Part shown: positions 38,730-47,186 of the stretch, piece after piece
Numbering within the stretch: position 1 is the first letter of the stretch
How the letters are laid out: every line of letters starts with the position of its first letter
Assembly: GCF_010119975.1 (NCBI RefSeq)
Contig: NZ_CP048222.1
Location: 2,808,501 to 2,872,500, forward strand
Source: Rhodocytophaga rosea
GTDB lineage: Bacteria > Bacteroidota > Bacteroidia > Cytophagales > 172606-1
Length of the DNA: 64,000 nucleotides
Direction of reading: 5' to 3'
Program-made: the position numbers and the translations under genes
The notes under the pieces: generated by a model
The model's input: the letters and a program-made list of their open reading frames with translations, nothing else
Database searches by the model: none
Told to the model about the DNA's origin: nothing

Positions 38730-39347
38730 TTAGTTGATTAGCTCAATTTTTTGCAACCATTTCTTTACTTCCACTTGTGCCTGCTTTTCTTTTTCTCCCT
38801 CCATTACAAAATAAATTCCGTCCCTTTCCACCCCGCCCTTCGTTGAAAAACCTTCCAGTATTCTACTATTGGGACATAATTCTTTTACGGTCTGGAAACT
38901 GCTTCCGATCCCGTAGCCAGCATTGGTATTAAACGGAATTACAGTTTTTCCGCTCAGATCATATTGCGTTAAAAAACTTTTCACAGGCGGGGGTAACTCC
39001 ATACCCCAGGTAGGAAAACCAACGAATACTATCTCATATTCATCAATGCCCACAATTTTGGTTTGTAAAGGAGGTAAAAAGTCTCTTGCATTTTCATCGG
39101 CCACCTGATCAACAGTTGTTTTATAGTCTTTTGGATATGGATTTTCCAGCTCCAATGCGACCAAAGTTCCGCCTACATTTTTATGAATAATTTCTGCCAT
39201 TGCCTTTGTGTTGTTGGTGCGTGACAGATACACAATCAGTATTTTGTCAGGGTCTATCGTAGGCTTTATTGTAGCAGGAAAATCTGCCCTTTGAGAAGAA
39301 GAGCAAGAAACAATTAAGAGAAAACATGCCAGCAGCAGATGTATCAT
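38730..39347 (-). CDS. Lipoprotein flavodoxin
   Basis: The 205-residue protein has a lipobox (LLLACFLLIVSCSSS, Cys15) followed by a flavodoxin-like domain. ILIVYLSRTNNTKAMAEII is the FMN phosphate-binding loop, EIVFVGFPTWGMELPPPVKSFL the 50s/60s-type loop and TNAGYGIGSSFQTVKELCP the second flavin contact. It would carry electrons via FMN on the outer side of a membrane, which is unusual because most flavodoxins are cytoplasmic. It is the first gene of an operon with the ABM-domain protein. An internal lipobox cysteine near CFLL is less likely than Cys15. Confidence 0.9.
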   Translation of the reverse strand: MIHLLLACFLLIVSCSSSQRADFPATIKPTIDPDKILIVYLSRTNNTKAMAEIIHKNVGGTLVALELENPYPKDYKTTVDQVADENARDFLPPLQTKIVGIDEYEIVFVGFPTWGMELPPPVKSFLTQYDLSGKTVIPFNTNAGYGIGSSFQTVKELCPNSRILEGFSTKGGVERDGIYFVMEGEKEKQAQVEVKKWLQKIELIN

Positions 39348-39399
39348 AGCAATGGAAATTGACAGTAGATTAAGATAACTATCTTGAAAATGAATGGCT

Positions 39400-39536
39400 T
39401 TACCGGCCCCCTACCCTGGTAAACGATATGAAGATTGGGAGATTTTTACCTTTTGGAAAAATAGCGGCTTCTTGTGCCGTGCCTTGCGTTGACAGAGCAG
39501 CAAATAAGAAAATAGCTACATATATTATTTTTTCAT
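39400..39536 (-). pseudogene. Remnant of a secreted cupin-like protein N-terminus
   Basis: From ATG 39534-39536 the frame reads MKK then TAA. Adding one base to the A6 run gives MKKIIYVAIFLFAALSTQGTAQ, a perfect signal peptide, followed by EAAIFPKGKNLP. IFPKGK matches the IFPKGEK that follows the signal peptide of the cupin gene at 37407. The frame ends at 39400 without the rest of the domain. It looks like a decayed paralogue. Confidence 0.6.
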
Positions 39537-39816
39537 GCTTATCTTTATTTGTCTGAATATTTCGATTGCATGCTGTGAAAATCTAAAAAACACCAAACTA
39601 AGGATAGGCATTTCACCCTGTTTTTCACTTTAACACTTTGTATAGTTTGTCTTTTTTTACAGTGCAAAGGTCAGCGTATTTTTTCAGCCCACTTGTATAC
39701 AGATTACGGTTTTACTTACCAATATTCCTGGTTTAGAAATGATCACCAGGGAAGAAATCGAGAAAGTGCTACTTTTGAATAAGCGAAAGCAACCGAAATA
39801 CTAAAACTATACTGAT

Positions 39817-40716
39817 ATGGATACGATGCGAAGATTTGAATCAATTAGTGCTTATAATGCCTTTAACAATCAGGAAACGCTCCATCCGCTGGTGAGTGTA
39901 GTTGATTTGTCTAAGGCAAGTCCCCGGCAAGCCTCTAATATGTATTTTGGTTTTTATACTGTCTTTTTAAAGGAAGTTAAATGTGGTGATCTGCGCTATG
40001 GAAAGCATACCTATGATTACCAGGAAGGAACGCTGGTATTCATAGCCCCGGGGCAGGTGGTTAGTGTTGAAAACAGCGGAGAAACCTATCAGCCCAAAGG
40101 GTATGCGCTGGTTTTTCATCCTGATTTGATACATGGCACATCCCTTGGAAAACATATGGGAGACTACACTTTTTTTGGCTATCAATCCAATGAAGCCCTG
40201 CATCTATCGGAACGGGAAAGAAAAATTGTGCTGGATTGTTTTTCTAAAATTGACTATGAATTAGAACACGCCATAGATAAGCACAGCAAACGGCTCATTA
40301 CCTCTACTATTGAACTGATGTTGAACTATTGCATCCGTTTTTACGACCGCCAGTTCTTTACCCGTGACAATGTACACAAAGGCGTATTAGAAAGATTTGA
40401 GACTTTGTTAAATGAGTATTTCGAGTCTGATAAGCCACAAACGATTGGTTTGCCATCGGTAGCCTATTGTGCGGGTGAATTGAATTTATCGACTAACTAT
40501 TTTGGGGATTTAGTTAAGAAAGAAACCGGCAAAACAGCCCAGGAGTACATTCAATCGAAGGTAATTGATGTGGCCAAAGAACGAATATTCGACCAAAGTA
40601 AATCTGTTAGCCAGATCGCCTATGAATTAGGATTTAAATATCCCCAGCATTTTACCCGCTTATTTAAACAATGGGTAGGGCAATCTCCCAATGAATACCG
40701 GATACCCCTTAATTAA
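39817..40716 (+). CDS. AraC family transcriptional regulator
   Basis: A 299-residue regulator. The N-terminal domain (HPLVSVVDLSKA, YDYQEGTLVFIAPGQVVSVEN, GYALVFHPDLIHGTSLGKHM) is a cupin-like sensor common in Bacteroidota. The C-terminal AraC domain contains GLPSVAYCAGELNLSTNYFGDLVKKETGKTAQEYIQSK and VSQIAYELGFKYPQHFTRLFKQWVGQSPNEYR. It is divergent from the flavodoxin-ABM operon and from the remnant at 39400, so these redox genes are its likely targets. It is clearly paralogous to the regulator at 51062, which also sits by an oxidoreductase. Confidence 0.92.
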   Translation: MDTMRRFESISAYNAFNNQETLHPLVSVVDLSKASPRQASNMYFGFYTVFLKEVKCGDLRYGKHTYDYQEGTLVFIAPGQVVSVENSGETYQPKGYALVFHPDLIHGTSLGKHMGDYTFFGYQSNEALHLSERERKIVLDCFSKIDYELEHAIDKHSKRLITSTIELMLNYCIRFYDRQFFTRDNVHKGVLERFETLLNEYFESDKPQTIGLPSVAYCAGELNLSTNYFGDLVKKETGKTAQEYIQSKVIDVAKERIFDQSKSVSQIAYELGFKYPQHFTRLFKQWVGQSPNEYRIPLN

Positions 40717-41184
40717 CTATAATCGCTGCAAACTAACATCAACTGGCCTTCAACTAATAGGACTTTATAGGGTACAGGCTTTGCTTAAACTCCTGCAAAA
40801 AGTTCAACCAGAACACACTGAAATGCCTAATTTCATTACGGAGATTATCCGGCAGCCAATTGAATGGCTCTAAAACATTAGCATCCGATTAAGATTACAC
40901 TCTGTTAAGCAAGGATATTTTATATAAATCACCTGCTTATCAAATTCTTAAAAAATCCTTCCAGCAATATTTTGCCCTAAGCTTTTCCTGAATAAATATA
41001 ATTGAGAACAAGGATAAAAGTACCTTTATAAAAGTTGAGATTATAGCTATAATTGCCTGCTTTTTTGTATTATTTGGGAAGGCCGATAACTATGACTGCT
41101 ATATTGAGTGCGTTACATTAATTAAAGTGCCCAGAATAGTTGAGTGATTGATCTGTTATATTATAAATTACATCCTTAAATTCT
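40717..41184. other. Intergenic region, nothing convincing
   Basis: A short frame ending at 40873 (VQPEHTEMPNFITEIIRQPIEWL) has protein-like composition but overlaps the end of the AraC gene and has no start context. The rest is AT-rich, without hairpins I would call. Confidence 0.4.
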
Positions 41185-41569
41185 ATGCAATCAATTATGA
41201 AAAGTTCTATTTATTCGCTAACCGCCGTGCTGTTACTATTTGGGAGTTGTTCGGGTAATTCCTCTGGTCAAATCAACCAAGAACAAACCAAACAAGTGGC
41301 AGAACATCACTGGAAAGCCTTTAAAGAAAATAACCTGGAAGAAGTAATGGCAGATTATACGGACAGTTCTATTCTCATCACCCCAGATTCTACTTATAGA
41401 GGATTAGAAGCCATCCGGGGAAATTTTATAGCGGCTTTTAAGGCATTTCCAAACGATCAGAATCCGCTTACACTCAACAAAACAGTAGTGGAAAGAGATG
41501 TAGCTTATATCCTCTGGCAGGCCAATACATCAGCTTTTGAACTCCTGTTTGCAACAGATACATTCATTA

Positions 41570-42432
41570 GAGAATGTTTTGAAATATTATTCGGTTTTTC
41601 TTTTGAGCAGAGTATCAATAAAGGCTAATTGTAGCATGGCTTCCGAACTTTCTGTGTTTTTTTCAAAATCACGGCTCAACCTACGCTTAAAATTGAGCCA
41701 TCCGTAGCTACGTTCCACTACCCAACGGCCCCCTGCCGGGACAAAGCCTTTCACGCTTTCAGGCTTTTGTACAATTTCTACACTCCATCCATATTGTTTT
41801 TTCACTTCTTCCACAAAAGTCTCTGTGTAGCCATTATCTGCTTTCAGGGTATGCAGGCGGGCGGACTTGCCCTTCAACTTAGCTGCTAACTCATATCCTG
41901 CTGTGGTGTCTGATATATTAGCAGCTGTAATATGCACCGCCCAGGGGATACCTAAACAGTCCACAGCCAGATGTCTTTTTCTGCCATTCACTTTTTTATT
42001 GCCATCTATGCCTTTATCCTGACTGGTAAATTGTATAATCTTAACACTTTGGCTATCAATGGCCAACACGCTTGGCAGGGCTTGTCTGCCTGCTTTTTTT
42101 CTTTCTCTGCCTGCTAAAAAAGCTAACAACTCTTCAATAATGCCCCGCTTTTTCCACTGCCTGAAATAATAGTAAATGGTTTGCCAGGGTGGGTACTTAC
42201 TTTCCATATTGCGCCATTGGCTGCCCGTAGTTAGCAGCCAAAGCAGTGCATTGATTATCACCCGTTTTTCATGTTTAATCTTTCTTTGGTTATCAATTAT
42301 TTCCTTGATAACTTCCCATTCAGGGTCAGTGAGCGCAGAGAATTTTTCTTGCATAAACTTGATGATTAGACACCTCAAGTTTACTCACTGATTCTTTCTT
42401 TTACCCTATTTTTATTCTTCCAAAACGTTCTC
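41570..42432 (-). mobile_element. IS5-type insertion sequence, 863 bp
   Basis: The left end GAGAATGTTTTGAAA (from 41570) and right end, read inward, GAGAACGTTTTGGAA (from 42432) are imperfect terminal inverted repeats. Both flanks are TTA (41567-41569 and 42433-42435), a 3-bp target duplication. One transposase gene fills the element. Confidence 0.93.
41587..42354 (-). CDS. IS5 family transposase
   Basis: A 255-residue DDE transposase. An N-terminal DUF4096-type domain (FSALTDPEWEVIKEIIDNQRK...LLTTGSQWRNMESKYPPWQTIYYYFRQW) precedes the catalytic residues: Asp in VLAIDSQSVK, Asp in LKADNGYTETFV, and Glu in WVVERSYGWLNFKRRLSRDFE. The start at 42354 (MQEKFSALTD) matches the family. The frame is intact, so the element could be active. 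It is antisense to the NTF2-like gene it disrupts. Confidence 0.95.
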   Translation of the reverse strand: MQEKFSALTDPEWEVIKEIIDNQRKIKHEKRVIINALLWLLTTGSQWRNMESKYPPWQTIYYYFRQWKKRGIIEELLAFLAGRERKKAGRQALPSVLAIDSQSVKIIQFTSQDKGIDGNKKVNGRKRHLAVDCLGIPWAVHITAANISDTTAGYELAAKLKGKSARLHTLKADNGYTETFVEEVKKQYGWSVEIVQKPESVKGFVPAGGRWVVERSYGWLNFKRRLSRDFEKNTESSEAMLQLAFIDTLLKRKTE

Positions 42433-42633
42433 TTATACAGGATGGAAAAATCATCAGTCAAACCTATGGCGGATTCTCAAAAAGCAAGTAGAGAGAAAGT
42501 GCAGATAACCGGTTTTGACTGTATGTAATTAACCCAATATGGCCATATCCTTATAAAAATTAAGTATTCATTATTGTCCTTTTGTCTCTATCTGTTATAT
42601 ATCTGGTTGCGTGGAATTGGGTTCAAATCAGCT

Positions 42634-45600
42634 CTATTCCACTTTTAGTACTCCTTTCATCATTTTCCAATGTCCGGGAAAAGAACAGATAAACGGATAC
42701 GCTCCTGGTTTTTCAGGCGCTTTAAAATCTAACTGAAACGTTTTTCCGGCATTTATAAGTGGCGTAGCAACTAATACTTCCGGCAAATCTGGAACAAAAT
42801 TTCTTTCATAGCCATCTTTTAAACCAGCCATAGCATCTGCTGCTTTTCCTACTTTTTCTGCACTACCGGGTTTAACAATCACTACATTATGAGCCATCTG
42901 ACCCCGGTTTTGAAAGATCAGTGAAACAGACTTACCGGCAGGAATTGTAATGAGGGTTGTATCAAAGAGCATTTTACCCGGAAGGGCAGTTAAATGAATA
43001 ATTATTTCATTATTTTTGGCGCCTGAAGCAGTTTTATCAACAGGTGCTTCATTAACTTGGGAAAGTTTCTGATACCTTTCCCTAAACTCTTGTACTGCAG
43101 GCGACTCTCTCAATTGCTCATATTCATCTTCTGAAAGTGCACGATAGGAGAAGGCATGCCACAAGGGATCGTCCTTAACAAAGTATTCTTCTGCGTTTAA
43201 TGCTTTCTGAGAGGCAAGCGGCTTTAACAGGCGTTCTGCTTTCGTTGGTTCCTCAGAAAGAAACTGCTTGTCTTTTTTAAACATTTCTATCCAGACAGGT
43301 TTCAGGTGTTTAAAAGATTCTTCCAGGGCATAGTCAATATACTCGTCGGTAGGAATTTCAGTTGTTTTAAGCAAGGCATTTACAGAGGCTTCTGAAGAAA
43401 AATGGCTTAATGCAGCTATAGCTTCCAGGCGGACTCTGGGCGCTTTGTCTCTCGACATGGTAATCAGTTTCTCTTCTGCATTCTTAATCCGATCGTTCCA
43501 ATAAAATAACACCCTGGTGGCAGCGGCTCTGATGTGGTGATCTTTACTATCAAGCAGGTTTTCAAGCAAACTTTCCTCCACCTCGTTAAACTGCTGAAAG
43601 ACCCACAGCGCTTCCAGTTTATGATACTCATGGTCAGTATGCGCAGAATCAAGCGCTGCGACCCATTCTCTGAGTACCGGAATCACTTTTTCAGCAGGAA
43701 AGTCTCTGAGGCGTATTCTTGTCCGGTATCTTGCCCTGTCTTCATATACCTTTAACTCATCCAGTAGTTTTTCCACACTTAGCCTGGTAAGATCAACCGG
43801 TTTAAGCACAGGTTTATCTTTATAAGTTATTCTCCAGATCCTCCCCCGGGTATGATCTCTTTGCGGGTCCCGAAAATTCTGTTCTCCATGTTGTATCACC
43901 GCATCGTACCAATCAAGCAGATACAAAGCGCCATCAGGACCAAACTTAAGATCTACCGGACGGAAGTTAGGATCTTTGGATTGTAATAAGGGTTCAACTT
44001 CATGGGCTACTATCCCACTGCCTTCTTCTGAGACTTTATGTTGTTTGATGCCCTGAAATCCAATAAAAGTATTAAAAAGAACATTTCCTTGGGCACTTTC
44101 CGGAAAATGCCGGCTAGAAACAATTTCTACCCCACAGGTTTTCGGGCGTTTAGAAATGGTCAGAAAATCCTTCATCTGCTTATGTTTAATGGGGTAGTTG
44201 ATAGCCACCGTCATGGGAGGAGCAAAATAATTCATACCTGTGGATACATCAGCAATTAGGTGGGTACCATTACGGGTAAACACCTGTCCCCAGGGGTTGG
44301 CATAGGGGAAAGAGATATACGGGTCCAACTTCATAGTACGGGGCTCATACCGCCAGGTGATGCCGTTAGCGCCTCTTTTTGGGCCATAAGGTGTTTCTAT
44401 CTGGGAATGCAAAAAAGTACCCTCATGCATATATAAAGCTCCATCCGGTCCCCAGGTATAAGCGCTGATCGCATGGTGGGAATCCTCTGTACCAAAGCCT
44501 TTCAGGAGTGTTTTCTTCAGGTCAGCCTTTCCATCTCCATTGGTATCTTTCAAAAAAACAAAATTAGGCGCCTGTGTTACATACACACCTCCATCCCCCA
44601 ATTCAAATCCCAGGGGCAGATACAAACTGTCTGCAAATACAGTATGTTTATCTGCTTTTCCGTCGCCATTCGTATCTTCCAGAATGATAAGCTTGTCGTT
44701 GGGCGGATTACCTGGGGAATAATGCGGATAAGAAGGCATGGTAGCCACCCACATTTTTCCCTGTGAATCAAAGGTAAAAGCTACCGGATTGGGAATAGGT
44801 AAATCCACCTCTGAAGCAAACAATTCTATCTGGTACCCTTCCTGCAAGATAAATTGTGACTTATCTGGTTGGAGCATACTGGATGAAGACTTAACAGGTT
44901 GGGATGCCTGTTCAGGGTTGCTACTGATAATACTTTGTAGCTTATCCATGTTAAGCTCTGTTGCATCCCGGCTTCCTTCCCAGATTATGCTATCCAGTCG
45001 GAGTACCATTTGGTCGATCTTTCGGAATTCATCTGGCAAAGCCTGGCCACCGGCCCATTCTCTACGCCTGCCATAAATGTACTCTCCGTTTGAAGCTTTA
45101 AACTTGTAAAAGAAATGTTGATTTTTCGTTGCAATCACCTTCTTTAACTGGTTGGAATGTCTATCTTCCGGCCAGGAAGAAACGGGAAAGTCTAAGGCTT
45201 TGGCCATGAGTTCACTTACCACTTTATAGCCTTTGCCTGTGAGATGAATGCCATTGATGGTCAGCGAATCGCTGCCCTTCATCAGCTGAGTAGTAGGTTC
45301 GTACAAGTTAATGAAAGGAATAGTAAGTTCTTTCCCCACTTCTTGCATAGCCTGGGTATAGAGTTTCAGGCTTTCATTATGCTGGCCCGGATCGGGTAAT
45401 TGTCCTCCCAGCGTTTCATGGGCTATAGGTGATATAAGAACGATCTGGGGAGTAGACACTCTATTATAAGTCTGGTTCTGTAAATGGCTGAGAAACACCT
45501 TCAATCTTTCTCTAAAGACATGCACACTATCAGGGCCCTTAAATGCTTCATTTAAGCCAAAGCAGGCAAAAATAACATCTGCTTGTTGCTGATGCAGATG

Positions 45601-45891
45601 CTCATCCATTGTTCCGAAGTTTACCGGTCTGGGTTGTAAATTAACTTCATCGCCACTCCAGGCAAGATTTCTTATCCGAAGATTATGCTTAGGGAAACTT
45701 TTATATAAAAGTGTTTCAAGGTAGGTATGCTCTCCAAGATCCAGAGCAAAAGTATTTCCAATAAACACGATGGTATTATCTGGCTTGGGAGTAAACTTAT
45801 ATGCCTTCTCTTTTTTTGAACAGGAAAAAAGAAACAGAATAAACAGAAGAATAAAAAAGAGAAAAAGGAGTAATACTGGTTTGATATTCAT
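42634..45891 (-). CDS. SGNH-PVC dehydrogenase-cupredoxin fusion (copy B)
   Basis: A 1085-residue lipoprotein (signal FILLFILFLFSC). Residues ~35-310 are an SGNH/GDSL-like domain: VFIGNTFALDLGEH (block I with no GDS serine), FACFGLNEAFKG (block III) and TINGIHLTGKGY (block V, NGIH in place of DxxH). A PVC-type propeller follows (FILQEGYQIELFASE; calcium-type loops LEDTNGDGKADK and KDTNGDGKADL; FGPDGALYLLDWYD...RGRIWRI), then HEAT-like helices. The last ~115 residues are a cupredoxin: FQNRGQMAHNVVIVKPG supplies one His, and FICSFPGHWKMMKG the Cys-His-Met of a type 1 copper site. There is no CxxCH heme motif. Start at 45891 chosen for the signal peptide. Substrate unknown; electrons would pass to copper instead of heme. 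Confidence 0.9.
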   Translation of the reverse strand: MNIKPVLLLFLFFILLFILFLFSCSKKEKAYKFTPKPDNTIVFIGNTFALDLGEHTYLETLLYKSFPKHNLRIRNLAWSGDEVNLQPRPVNFGTMDEHLHQQQADVIFACFGLNEAFKGPDSVHVFRERLKVFLSHLQNQTYNRVSTPQIVLISPIAHETLGGQLPDPGQHNESLKLYTQAMQEVGKELTIPFINLYEPTTQLMKGSDSLTINGIHLTGKGYKVVSELMAKALDFPVSSWPEDRHSNQLKKVIATKNQHFFYKFKASNGEYIYGRRREWAGGQALPDEFRKIDQMVLRLDSIIWEGSRDATELNMDKLQSIISSNPEQASQPVKSSSSMLQPDKSQFILQEGYQIELFASEVDLPIPNPVAFTFDSQGKMWVATMPSYPHYSPGNPPNDKLIILEDTNGDGKADKHTVFADSLYLPLGFELGDGGVYVTQAPNFVFLKDTNGDGKADLKKTLLKGFGTEDSHHAISAYTWGPDGALYMHEGTFLHSQIETPYGPKRGANGITWRYEPRTMKLDPYISFPYANPWGQVFTRNGTHLIADVSTGMNYFAPPMTVAINYPIKHKQMKDFLTISKRPKTCGVEIVSSRHFPESAQGNVLFNTFIGFQGIKQHKVSEEGSGIVAHEVEPLLQSKDPNFRPVDLKFGPDGALYLLDWYDAVIQHGEQNFRDPQRDHTRGRIWRITYKDKPVLKPVDLTRLSVEKLLDELKVYEDRARYRTRIRLRDFPAEKVIPVLREWVAALDSAHTDHEYHKLEALWVFQQFNEVEESLLENLLDSKDHHIRAAATRVLFYWNDRIKNAEEKLITMSRDKAPRVRLEAIAALSHFSSEASVNALLKTTEIPTDEYIDYALEESFKHLKPVWIEMFKKDKQFLSEEPTKAERLLKPLASQKALNAEEYFVKDDPLWHAFSYRALSEDEYEQLRESPAVQEFRERYQKLSQVNEAPVDKTASGAKNNEIIIHLTALPGKMLFDTTLITIPAGKSVSLIFQNRGQMAHNVVIVKPGSAEKVGKAADAMAGLKDGYERNFVPDLPEVLVATPLINAGKTFQLDFKAPEKPGAYPFICSFPGHWKMMKGVLKVE

Positions 45892-46152
45892 TAGATCACA
45901 GGGCTTTGCCAAAATTGCTTTGCATGGTGAAGGTAAAATAGGCAAATCTTTTTGTATTCGAAAGAACTGGAAACACTCAGATTACTGTGGATGTTTAGAT
46001 AGAGCTTAGCTAAGTTATTTTTATTCTCCTTATTATTTAATTTAAACTTGTCTTGATCCTTGGAAGAGATTGCCAAAGTTAGTTCTCCTGTTTTCAGACA
46101 GATGCTGGCAATGAAAACCAGAATCTTTAGAACTTTAAATCTTTAATTACTC

Positions 46153-46185
46153 AAAAGGGGGCAGTTATATTAATTGCCCCCTTTT
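46153..46185 (-). terminator. Terminator hairpin after the phosphotransferase gene
   Basis: AAAAGGGGGCA (46153-46163) and TGCCCCCTTTT (46175-46185) form a perfect 11-bp stem. Read on the minus strand the stem ends in TTTT and follows the phosphotransferase stop by 75 bases. It also insulates the downstream dehydrogenase B gene. Confidence 0.85.
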
Positions 46186-46260
46186 ATATCTGGAGAAAAC
46201 TCCCCTCAGCTATGATACTGATCCGGTGTGCTGAAGCCTATAGATCAGCTATCTTACCTG

Positions 46261-47186
46261 CTACTTCTCTACACCAAGTGCCACTTTCGCCATCTGTAGG
46301 TACTCTTCTAAACCAGACTGTAAAGCAAATAGGGCAATGTTTATCGCATAAGCCCCTTGTAGATGCAGGATATGCTCTTGCATTCTGGGCCATACCCTGC
46401 CTCCGGCTTGTTCATAGCGGGAAAGCAATGTGCTTAAGGCTACCTCCCCAAAGGTGGCTAAATAAGGTACAAAATCTATAGTAGGATCTCCTACTTCTGC
46501 TTCTGTCCAATCAATCAGGCCACTTATCCTGCTTTGAGCATCCACTAAGATATGCCCGGCATGTAAATCCCCATGTACCAGCACTGTATGCTGAGGCCAG
46601 TAGGAATCATCCCCAAGCCAGGCTTGCCAGCTTTGCCATAACGCCTGGGAAACACCAATCTCCTGTTGTACCTTTTCCATTTTTAGCTGTAAGTCAGTGC
46701 GGATCTTTTCTGCATGGGTTACCCGAATTTGACTTTGGGCTGCTGCCAAAGGAGCAATGTTATGTAAAGCCACCAGCGTATGGGCAAAGGAATCAACAAA
46801 AGCAGCCGGTAAGGCAGCAGGATCCAGATGCCAGCGGTATTGCTTTATTTCTGTATCGATAGTGGCAGCAGGTGTACCCGGTAACAGGGGATAGGCTATC
46901 AGTGATTCAGTATTTACTTTCCACTCTGGTACGGCTATCGGCAGGTGTCTGCTTACCAGGGTTAATACCTTATTTTCATAGCCTGCTCTTTCTCCTACAT
47001 CCCTCTTCTGGGTAAGCGCAGCACCCATGAAATACCTGCTTTGTCTTTGGCAAGGGCTACCAGAAAATCTAAACCGGATTCATTGTAGGAAATGCTTTGT
47101 GGCTGAAGAACAAGACCATGTTCGGAAGCAAGAGAGAGTAATTGCTCCATTGTAGGAGGTTGTATAAAACTGGATGATTGATTCAT
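46261..47186 (-). pseudogene. Macrolide 2'-phosphotransferase-like gene with a single-base frameshift
   Basis: The family phosphorylates macrolides at the 2'-OH, giving resistance. The first frame (47186 down to 46995) encodes the N-lobe start ...GLDFLVALAKDKAGISWVLRLPRRG and then stops. The second frame, from about 47004 on, continues DVGERAGYENKVLTLVSRHLPIAVPEW with the catalytic loop HGDLHAGHILVD and GLIDWTEAEVGDPTIDF, a signature of Mph-type enzymes. Adding one G to the run opposite 47001-47003 restores RRGDVGERA and a ~308-residue protein. All active-site residues are present. It may be functional if the missing base is an assembly error. Confidence 0.85.

Larger units (their letters stand above)
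41185..42491 (+). pseudogene. NTF2/SnoaL-like lipoprotein gene interrupted by IS5-type element
   Basis: The 5' part (41185-41569) encodes a lipoprotein signal (VLLLFGSC) and an NTF2-like domain: QVAEHHWKAFKENNLEEVMADYTDSSILITPDSTYRGLEAIRGNF...VAYILWQANT. The insertion sequence begins at 41570. Joining 41569 directly to 42436 (removing the element and one TTA copy) restores the reading frame as ATDTFIIQDGKIISQTYGGF and ends at TAG 42489-42491, giving a 146-residue protein with the expected final strand and tail. The native gene is thus fully recoverable and was broken by a single insertion event. Confidence 0.93.

Noticed and set aside
41587-41628. Apparent C-terminus ECFEILFGFSFEQSINKG of the NTF2-like protein
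   Set aside because: These residues are read from the end of the insertion sequence; the native tail resumes after the element.
42600-42640. GGGTTCAAATCAG resembling a tRNA T-loop
   Set aside because: No matching acceptor stem, anticodon arm or D-arm could be found around it.
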